Source of the DNA: Actinomycetes bacterium
Lineage (GTDB): Bacteria > Actinomycetota > Thermoleophilia > Gaiellales > Gaiellaceae
Assembly (NCBI GenBank): GCA_025350775.1
Contig: JANXXF010000253.1
Span: forward strand, 1 to 10,125
DNA: 10,125 bases
Direction of reading: 5' to 3'
Every line of letters starts with the position of its first letter. The first letter of the stretch is position 1. Both the position numbers and the translations under genes were made by a program. Below the pieces are notes generated by a model, which made no database searches, was not told the origin of the DNA, and was given only the letters and a program-made list of their open reading frames with translations. Below, piece by piece: positions 5,632-10,125 of this stretch.

Positions 5632-7052
5632 TGCCAAAGACCAGCGACCTGCTGATCGCGGTGAGCACCGTCTGGGTGGTCATCGCGGCGATTCTCGTGA
5701 TGTTCATGCAGGCGGGCTTCGCGTTGCTCGAGGCCGGCCTCACCCGCATGAAGAACGCCGGCCACATCGCCGGCAAGAACGTCCTCATCTTCGGGCTCTG
5801 CTCGATCGTCTACTGGGCGATCGGCTACGGGCTGGCCTTCGGCCACGGCAACGGCTTCCTCGGCACCGAGGGCTTCTTCCCCTCGGTGGAGGCGATGACG
5901 GCGGTCGGCAAGGCGCCATTCGACTGGTTCGCCGAGATCCCCGGCGCGGCGGGCTACCTCTTCGAGGTCGTCTTCGCCGGCGTCTCGCTGGCGATCGTGT
6001 GGGGCGCCATGGCCGAGCGCGTCAAGCTCTGGGTCTACATCGTGTTCGGCGTCTTCTTCACGGTGCTGTACTCGGTCGTGTCGCACTGGGTGTGGAGCCC
6101 GGCAGGCTGGCTGTTCGGCCGCGGCATGCAGGACTTCGCCGGCTCGACGGTCGTCCACTATCAGGGGGCGCTGGCAGCTCTCGCCGGCGCGCTGATCCTA
6201 GGCCCGCGCATCGGCAAGTTCGGCAAGGACGGCCGTGCCAACGCGATCCCGGGCCACAACGTCCCGTACGCCGTGCTCGGCACGCTCATCCTCTGGTTCT
6301 GCTGGTTCGGCTTCAACGCCGGCTCGACGCTGTCGGTGCACTCCGGCGACCGGTTCGGCTTCTTCGCCTACGTCGCCATGACCACGAACATCGCCGCCGC
6401 GACCGGCGCCGTCGTCGGTGCCGGCGTCGCCTGGCTCAAGCTCGGCAAGCCGGACATCTCGATGATGCTGAACGGTGCGCTGGGCGCGCTCGTGGCGATC
6501 ACCGCCGCCTCCGGCTTCGTCGCGCCCTGGGCAGCGATCGTGATCGGTGCGGGCTCCGGCGTGATCGCCGTGTTCGGCGTCATCTGGGTCGAGAAGCTCG
6601 GCATCGACGACCCGATTGGCGCGGTCGCGGTGCACGGCATGTCGGGCATCTGGGGCACCCTCGCCTGCGGCCTGTTCACCGTGCCGTCGCTGGCTGCCAC
6701 GCTCGCCACCGGCAAGGGCGGGCTCGTCTACACCGGCTCGTTCCACCAGCTCGGCCAGCAGGCGCTCGGCCTGCTCGCAGTCGGCGGCTTCACCTTCGCC
6801 GCCTCGTACGGGTGCCTGTGGACGCTCAACAGGATCTGGGGCATCCGCGTCGCGCCCGAGGTCGAGGTGCAAGGCCTGGACGTGCACGAGCACGGCATGT
6901 GGGGCTACCCCGAGTTTTACATCCCGGTGCCCGGTGGCTACGGCACCGACAGCCACTCCCATCTGGGCTCGCACCAGCTGCACCCGCACACGCCTAGGGA
7001 TCACCGGCCCGCGGGGAGCGATCCCGCGGTGCCGGCCCAGGGCTCGGCCTAA
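5631..7052 (+). CDS. amtB: ammonium transporter AmtB
   Basis: Trimeric inner-membrane channel for ammonium/ammonia, 473 aa with about eleven hydrophobic segments from residue 6 to about 400. Family signatures: FMQAGFALLEAG (25-36), DFAGSTVVHYQGALAALAG (168-186) with the first pore histidine His176, WFGFNAGS (225-232), and GAVAVHGMSGIWG (330-342) with the second pore histidine His335. Both pore histidines are kept, so transport is expected. The cytosolic tail has the usual GLDVHEHGMWGYPE P-II-contact region (415-428), but then continues for some 45 residues with a histidine-rich piece SHSHLGSHQLHPHTPRDH (441-458), which is not part of the usual family tail. The first residues (MPKTSDLLIAVSTVW) show no long signal peptide of the E. 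coli type. Translation is coupled to the upstream P-II gene. Confidence 0.97.
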   Translation: MPKTSDLLIAVSTVWVVIAAILVMFMQAGFALLEAGLTRMKNAGHIAGKNVLIFGLCSIVYWAIGYGLAFGHGNGFLGTEGFFPSVEAMTAVGKAPFDWFAEIPGAAGYLFEVVFAGVSLAIVWGAMAERVKLWVYIVFGVFFTVLYSVVSHWVWSPAGWLFGRGMQDFAGSTVVHYQGALAALAGALILGPRIGKFGKDGRANAIPGHNVPYAVLGTLILWFCWFGFNAGSTLSVHSGDRFGFFAYVAMTTNIAAATGAVVGAGVAWLKLGKPDISMMLNGALGALVAITAASGFVAPWAAIVIGAGSGVIAVFGVIWVEKLGIDDPIGAVAVHGMSGIWGTLACGLFTVPSLAATLATGKGGLVYTGSFHQLGQQALGLLAVGGFTFAASYGCLWTLNRIWGIRVAPEVEVQGLDVHEHGMWGYPEFYIPVPGGYGTDSHSHLGSHQLHPHTPRDHRPAGSDPAVPAQGSA

Positions 7053-7068
7053 CTCGCCGAGCACACGT

Positions 7069-7097
7069 CGTCGGCCTCCTCCCCCTCCCGGCCGACG
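7069..7097 (+). terminator. hairpin after amtB, no U-tract
   Basis: CGTCGGCC (7069-7076) pairs perfectly with GGCCGACG (7090-7097) around a pyrimidine-rich 13-base loop. It starts 16 bases beyond the amtB stop. No T-run follows. Confidence 0.35.
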
Positions 7098-7110
7098 TCG
7101 TAGCCTCCCC

Positions 7111-7146
7111 GGCAGGGGCGCTGCTCGCGACAGCGGCGCCCCTGCC
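7111..7146. terminator. strong hairpin in the convergent gap after amtB, no U-tract
   Basis: GGCAGGGGCGC (7111-7121) and GCGCCCCTGCC (7136-7146) form a perfect 11-bp stem; CTG/CAG inside the loop can extend it imperfectly. It lies between the convergent amtB and the minus-strand gene ending at 7184, so it may end transcription from both sides. Confidence 0.45.
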
Positions 7147-7183
7147 GCCCCTGTTGGCCCGTCTTCCTCCCCGGCGCGCCCCG

Positions 7184-7546
7184 TCAGGCGTCGAGCCAGG
7201 CTCGCCACGCAGCATGACCCGACGCCGGTGTCCACGCCAGCGCCCGCGCCAGCAGCTCCTCCTCGGCGCCCAGCACCGGCAACCACGGATCGCCGAGATC
7301 GACCAGCAGGGCGTTCAGGCCGTACTCCTCCTCGCCCACGACCAGCCACAGCGGCCGCCACTGCCCCGGCGCGTCGCCCGTCAGGTCGTCGTCTTCGATG
7401 CCGACCGCGTAGCCGATCTGCGCCTCGCTCAGCTCGTTGACGTCGTAGAGCACGAAGCTGCTGTCGCCGACGTCGGCGCTGCGCCAGTCGATGGCGCCAC
7501 GCACCTCGACGAACCATTCGAGCGGGGAGGGCCCCAGACCGTCCAC
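7184..7546 (-). CDS. hypothetical protein, acidic, tryptophan-rich
   Basis: A 120-residue soluble protein that I do not recognise. It is acidic and rich in Trp (8 residues). It contains the segments FVLYDVNELSEAQIGYAVG and PLWLVVGEEEYGLNALLVDL, then DPWLPVLGAEEELLARALAW. The order of a G-x-x-x-x-L-V-D-L strand followed by PWLPV loosely resembles SUKH (SMI1/KNR4) immunity-type proteins, but the family hallmark N-terminus is missing and I would not assign it. GTG at 7546 is chosen because TACGCT (7559-7554) lies seven bases before it with no Shine-Dalgarno, as for other leaderless genes here. Codon use matches the neighbours. It stands alone, converging on amtB. Confidence 0.6.
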   Translation of the reverse strand: MDGLGPSPLEWFVEVRGAIDWRSADVGDSSFVLYDVNELSEAQIGYAVGIEDDDLTGDAPGQWRPLWLVVGEEEYGLNALLVDLGDPWLPVLGAEEELLARALAWTPASGHAAWRAWLDA

Positions 7547-7588
7547 GGGCGAGAGCGTAGCGCGAGCGGAGCCGCCACCGGCTGCCCG

Positions 7589-7744
7589 CTACCTGCCGCC
7601 GTCCACGGGAACGCGGAAGTTGGTGACGCGGACGCCCTCCTCCCGCTCCTCGAAGAACATCTAGCGGACGAGACCGTCGATCTCGTCGATCGAGCTGCCG
7701 ACGATCGCGGCCCGGTCACGCAACCCTGCGGGCACGGCCGCTAC
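7589..7744 (-). pseudogene. coding-like stretch in frame with the preceding gene, interrupted by amber codons
   Basis: After the stop TAG of the deacetylase gene (7747-7745) the same frame stays coding-like for 52 codons, broken by one TAG at 7663-7661 and ended by another at 7591-7589. The two pieces are VPAGLRDRAAIVGSSIDEID (plus GLVR), from a GTG at 7735, and MFFEEREEGVRVTNFRVPVD (plus GGR), from an ATG at 7660 that directly follows the amber codon. Third codon positions are G or C in 22 of 23 codons of the second piece. Without the amber codon it would be a single small protein of about 48 residues with a helix-then-strand look. It may be a decayed gene, two tiny coupled genes, or a sequence error. 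I do not recognise the family. Confidence 0.35.
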
Positions 7745-8677
7745 CTACCCTGCGAACTCTTCGTGATGCGCGAGCCACCACTCGCCGATGTGCTTGCGCG
7801 TGGTGAACAGGACGTCGCCATGGGCGAGCGCCTGCTCGATGAACTGGCGCAGCGCCGACACGCGGCCCGGCTGACCGACGAGCCGCGGATGCAGGCCGAT
7901 CGACATCATCTTGGGGTGGCCGGCGCGGCCCTCGCGCAGCAGCTCGTCCATTGACCGCGCGCACATGTCGAAGAAGTCGCCCGGCCCACCAAAGCCCTGC
8001 GCCAGCGAGTAGCGCACATCGTTGGTGGCGAGCGAGTAGGGAATTACGAGGTGCCGCTTGCCCTGCACCTCGGTGAAGTACGGCAGGTCATCGTTGTAGG
8101 CGTCCGAGTCGTAGAGGAAGCCGCCCTCCTCGACCACGAGCTCCCGGGTGTTGACACTGGGGCCATAGCGGCAGTACCAGCCGACAGGCCGCGCCCCGAC
8201 AGTCCGCTCAAACGACGCGATCGTCCAGCGGATCTTCTCCGCCTCCTCCTCGCGCGACATCAACCACTGCTCCGTCCAGCGCCAGCCATGGCTGCACACC
8301 TCGTGGTGCGAGCCGCGCAGGTACGCCGCGACCGTCGGGTTGCGTTCGACCGCGACGGCGGCCGCAAAGTACGTCGTCGGCACCCCGTACTCGTCGAACA
8401 GCCTGTTGATCCGGTGGATGCCGGCACGGCTGCCGTACTCGTACATCGACTCGACGGCGAGGTCGCGGTACTCCGGCGGCATCGAGTACGGGATCTCGGC
8501 GAGCCCCTCGTTGCGCGCGTCACCCGCAGGCACCGAGTACTCCGAGCCCTCCTCGTAGTTGACGACGATGTTCACCACGAGCTTCGCGTCGTTGGGCCAG
8601 ACCACCTTCGGGCCGTCAGGGCCGTAGCCGACGTAGTCGCGCTTCGGGCCGGGGACGTCCTGGTCGACGAGGTGCAT
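7745..8677 (-). CDS. puuE: PuuE-type cofactor-independent allantoinase / polysaccharide deacetylase family protein
   Basis: Predicted NodB-fold hydrolase, 310 aa. It strongly resembles PuuE, which opens the allantoin ring to allantoate in purine nitrogen recovery without a metal cofactor (family knowledge). Matching segments: RDYVGYGPDGPKVVWP (13-28), NYEEGSEYSV with GDA (40-53), ESMYEYGSRAGIHR (76-89), EVCSHGWRW (126-134), GWYCRYGPSVNTRELVVEEG (166-185), GFLYDSDAYNDDLPY (186-200) and KMMSIGLHPRLVGQPGR (256-272). No signal peptide, so it acts in the cytosol, which favours allantoinase over a cell-wall deacetylase. ATG at 8677 has AGGAG eight bases upstream; a possible -10 TAGGCT lies at 8721-8716. 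A general polysaccharide-deacetylase label is the cautious alternative because no other purine-catabolism gene is in view. Confidence 0.75.
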   Translation of the reverse strand: MHLVDQDVPGPKRDYVGYGPDGPKVVWPNDAKLVVNIVVNYEEGSEYSVPAGDARNEGLAEIPYSMPPEYRDLAVESMYEYGSRAGIHRINRLFDEYGVPTTYFAAAVAVERNPTVAAYLRGSHHEVCSHGWRWTEQWLMSREEEAEKIRWTIASFERTVGARPVGWYCRYGPSVNTRELVVEEGGFLYDSDAYNDDLPYFTEVQGKRHLVIPYSLATNDVRYSLAQGFGGPGDFFDMCARSMDELLREGRAGHPKMMSIGLHPRLVGQPGRVSALRQFIEQALAHGDVLFTTRKHIGEWWLAHHEEFAG

Positions 8678-8731
8678 GCCTGACGCTCCTTCAGAGGGTG
8701 AGCAGGGACCTGCGCAGCCTACGCCGCCGGG

Positions 8732-9262
8732 CTACGCGGCGGAAGCGGAGGCGGCGCCCAGAGCGCCCTCCCCGAGGTACGGCTTCCAGCTCTGCGGCAC
8801 CGACGGCGACGCGAGCCGGATGAAGAGGACGGGCTGGGGCGGGCGCGGCGGCGACGGCAGCAGCATCCCGGTCTGCTCGAGTGGCCGGTCGCCCTTGCGC
8901 AGGTTGCACGGTGCGCAGGCGGTGACGACGTTGTCCCACACCGACTCGCCACCCTTGCTGCGCGGCACGACGTGATCGAGGGTCATCCGCCCGGCGGCGG
9001 TACCGCAGTAGACGCAGCGCCAGCCGTCGCGCGCGAACAGCGCCCGGCGGGAGATCTTGCGCGACGTCGAGCGCGGCACCCGGACGTAGTCGATCAGCCG
9101 GATCACGAGCGGCCAGGGATGGGCGCCGGAGGCGGAGCGCAGCGGCCGTTCGAGCGCTTCCAGCAGCTCGGCCTTGCGTTTGTGCAGCAGGACGTGCGCG
9201 CGCCGAACAGAGCACACGTTGAGCGGCTCGAAGCTCGCGTTGAGGACGAGCACATGGTCCAC
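8732..9262 (-). CDS. HNH endonuclease family protein
   Basis: A 176-residue protein of the small stand-alone HNH nuclease family common in actinobacterial chromosomes. The N-terminal part, VLVLNASFEPLNVCSVRRAH followed by VLLHKRKAELLEA, is the family's typical lead-in. The nuclease core follows with zinc-binding CVYC, the catalytic TLDHVVPRSKGG segment, then WDNVVTACAPCNLRKGDRP with the second CxxC. A proline-rich and Ala-rich tail ends the protein. Its biological role is not known; nothing suggests a mobile intron or restriction system nearby. Start: GTG at 9262, since TACACT (9276-9271) lies eight bases upstream and the conserved family sequence begins just after it. An in-frame GTG at 9283 would add seven residues but has no Shine-Dalgarno and would overlap the -10 box. 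The 47-bp gap to the next gene upstream is consistent with a separate promoter. Confidence 0.85.
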   Translation of the reverse strand: MDHVLVLNASFEPLNVCSVRRAHVLLHKRKAELLEALERPLRSASGAHPWPLVIRLIDYVRVPRSTSRKISRRALFARDGWRCVYCGTAAGRMTLDHVVPRSKGGESVWDNVVTACAPCNLRKGDRPLEQTGMLLPSPPRPPQPVLFIRLASPSVPQSWKPYLGEGALGAASASAA

Positions 9263-9309
9263 GTCGTGCGAGTGTAACGGCACGGACGGCGACGGCGAAG
9301 GTGGGCAGG

Positions 9310-9804
9310 CTACGGCGTCATGGCCCGCTCGACCGCTTCCAACTCCTCGGGGGAGAGGGCAATCGAGGAGCGGCCGCGCTCGAGCTGCTTCACGTAGATG
9401 CGGGCGTAGTCGCGGCCCTGGATGGCCGTGAGCACCATGCCGGAGCGCATGCCGTCGAGCAGGGCCACCGAGGCGGACTGATGGCCGCCCGTGTCCTCGT
9501 AGGCGTCGTAGCGAACGACGGCGACGTTGGCGAGCGTCCCGTCAACCCGGCGGTCGACGCGCGAGAGCCCGGCGGCCACCTCGTCGACGGCGCGGTGGAG
9601 GTCGTCGATGCGCGCCTGCAGCGAGACGGCGAAGTCGACGAGGTCGCCCTTGTCGCCGCCGAGCAGCACCCGCTGGCCGGCGCGGATGCTGCGGATCCGG
9701 CTGGCGAACCAGGCGGCCGTGACTACGGCGCTGCCCGCGGCAGCAGCAGCACCGACGGCGAGCCAGCCAGCCACGGACGAGGAGACGAAGGCGAACACGG
9801 GCAT
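9310..9804 (-). CDS. DUF4446 family membrane-anchored protein
   Basis: A 164-residue protein with one N-terminal membrane segment (about 8-33, small and hydrophobic) followed by a basic RIRSIRAGQ stretch. A short coiled-coil-like helix follows (LVDFAVSLQARIDDLHRAVDEV, about 55-76), then the hallmark C-terminal domain: VAVVRYDAYEDTGGHQSASVALLD (94-117), SGMVLTAIQGRDYARIYVK (121-139) and ALSPEELEAVERAM. This arrangement is DUF4446, found in many actinobacteria and Firmicutes; molecular function unknown. ATG at 9804 lies seven bases after the stop codon of the upstream gene without a visible Shine-Dalgarno, so translation is probably coupled and the two genes form an operon. Confidence 0.88.
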   Translation of the reverse strand: MPVFAFVSSSVAGWLAVGAAAAAGSAVVTAAWFASRIRSIRAGQRVLLGGDKGDLVDFAVSLQARIDDLHRAVDEVAAGLSRVDRRVDGTLANVAVVRYDAYEDTGGHQSASVALLDGMRSGMVLTAIQGRDYARIYVKQLERGRSSIALSPEELEAVERAMTP

Positions 9805-9811
9805 CGGCTGG

Positions 9812-10125
9812 CTAGCCGAGCGAGAAGATGACCGGGTACTCGGCCGAGTTGTTCGTCGTCGACTTCTCGCCGGGCACGGGCGTGACGTCGACCTTGACCG
9901 ATGTCTTCTTGGCGAACTGCACGGGGCCGAGGTTGTTGAAGATCACGGTCTTCTGCTCGCCCGGGTTGATCTGGTCGATGATGGCCTTCTTCACGATCGA
10001 CCGCGGCGACTGGAGGATCGTCAGGGTCACTTTGACCTGCACCTCCTGGTTCTCGCCCGTGTCCTCGACGGTGACCTCGAAGCCGAGGTCGGTCTTCGCG
10101 ACGATCGTCGTCTCGGTGGTGGACG
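9812..10125 (-). CDS. CARDB-like Ig-fold surface protein, C-terminal part (5' end outside window)
   Basis: Only the last 104 residues are visible; the frame is open to the window edge, so the start lies beyond it. The visible part is one Ig-like beta-sandwich: LGFEVTVEDTGENQEVQVKV, then VTLTILQSPRSIVKKAI, then INPGEQKTVIFNNLG, and VKVDVTPVPGEKSTTNNSAE ending in YPVIFSLG. The pattern of a strand with x-V-x-N/D-x-G, a GE-x-K-TVxF strand and a final TNNSAEYPV is that of CARDB (cell-adhesion-related) domains. Such domains are normally extracytoplasmic. An internal GTG at 10042 is not the real start, because the domain's first strands lie upstream of it. Same operon as the DUF4446 gene. Confidence 0.7.
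   Translation of the reverse strand, partial: STTETTIVAKTDLGFEVTVEDTGENQEVQVKVTLTILQSPRSIVKKAIIDQINPGEQKTVIFNNLGPVQFAKKTSVKVDVTPVPGEKSTTNNSAEYPVIFSLG

Noticed and set aside
1..10125. Insertion sequences, CRISPR arrays, tRNA or rRNA genes, attachment sites.
   Set aside because: No transposase or integrase motifs, no spaced repeats and no cloverleaf or rRNA segments were recognised on either strand.

Overview
The window is high-GC bacterial chromosome with strongly GC-biased third codon positions, GTG as well as ATG starts, and several genes that appear to be transcribed leaderlessly from TANNNT -10 boxes. Together with the protein families (PdtaS-like kinase, DUF4446 protein, actinobacterial-type HNH protein, short type I glutamine synthetase) this points to an actinobacterium. 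A deep lineage such as Thermoleophilia is my guess from gene content only; no rRNA or marker gene is present to prove it.

Layout. 1-947 (-): a GAF-GAF-HisKA_2 histidine kinase of the PdtaS type, cut by the window edge after its H-box. 1015-2064 (-): a class-V PLP-dependent aminotransferase-fold enzyme. 2106-3026 (+): two tandem, related four-helix membrane proteins, divergent from the aminotransferase across a 41-bp gap in which two leaderless promoters face away from each other. 3083-3340 (+): a small PRC-barrel-like protein. 3498-4862 (-): glutamine synthetase glnA. 5272-5631 (+) and 5631-7052 (+): a divergent P-II signal protein overlapping an AmtB ammonium transporter. 7184-7546 (-): unknown protein. 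7589-7744 (-): a coding-like stretch broken by amber codons. 7745-8677 (-): a PuuE-type allantoinase/polysaccharide deacetylase. 8732-9262 (-): HNH endonuclease. 9310-9804 (-): DUF4446 protein. 9812-10125 (-): C-terminal part of a CARDB-like surface protein.

The core is a nitrogen-assimilation locus: ammonium import (AmtB), its P-II partner and glutamine synthetase, transcribed divergently from a 409-bp intergenic region. The most notable thing lies in that region. Each of the two operons has a canonical intrinsic terminator (GC stem plus U-tract) in its own 5' leader, a few bases before the Shine-Dalgarno sequence. In both leaders a short competing hairpin, GAGGC-hexaloop-GCCUC, overlaps the ascending arm of that terminator. 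The two copies agree at 17 of 19 positions although they lie on opposite strands. Both hexaloops have A at position 1 and G at position 4, which is the signature of RNA hairpins bound by ANTAR antiterminator proteins. The kinase at the window edge belongs to the class that phosphorylates ANTAR response regulators (PdtaS/PdtaR, EutW/EutV). My working hypothesis is coordinated antitermination control of glnA and glnB-amtB. The usual second (upstream) ANTAR hairpin could not be found and no ANTAR protein is encoded in the window, so the identity of the regulator is inference. The P-II protein carries Phe where the modifiable T-loop Tyr normally is, and the glutamine synthetase lacks the adenylylation-site context, so the standard covalent controls look absent.
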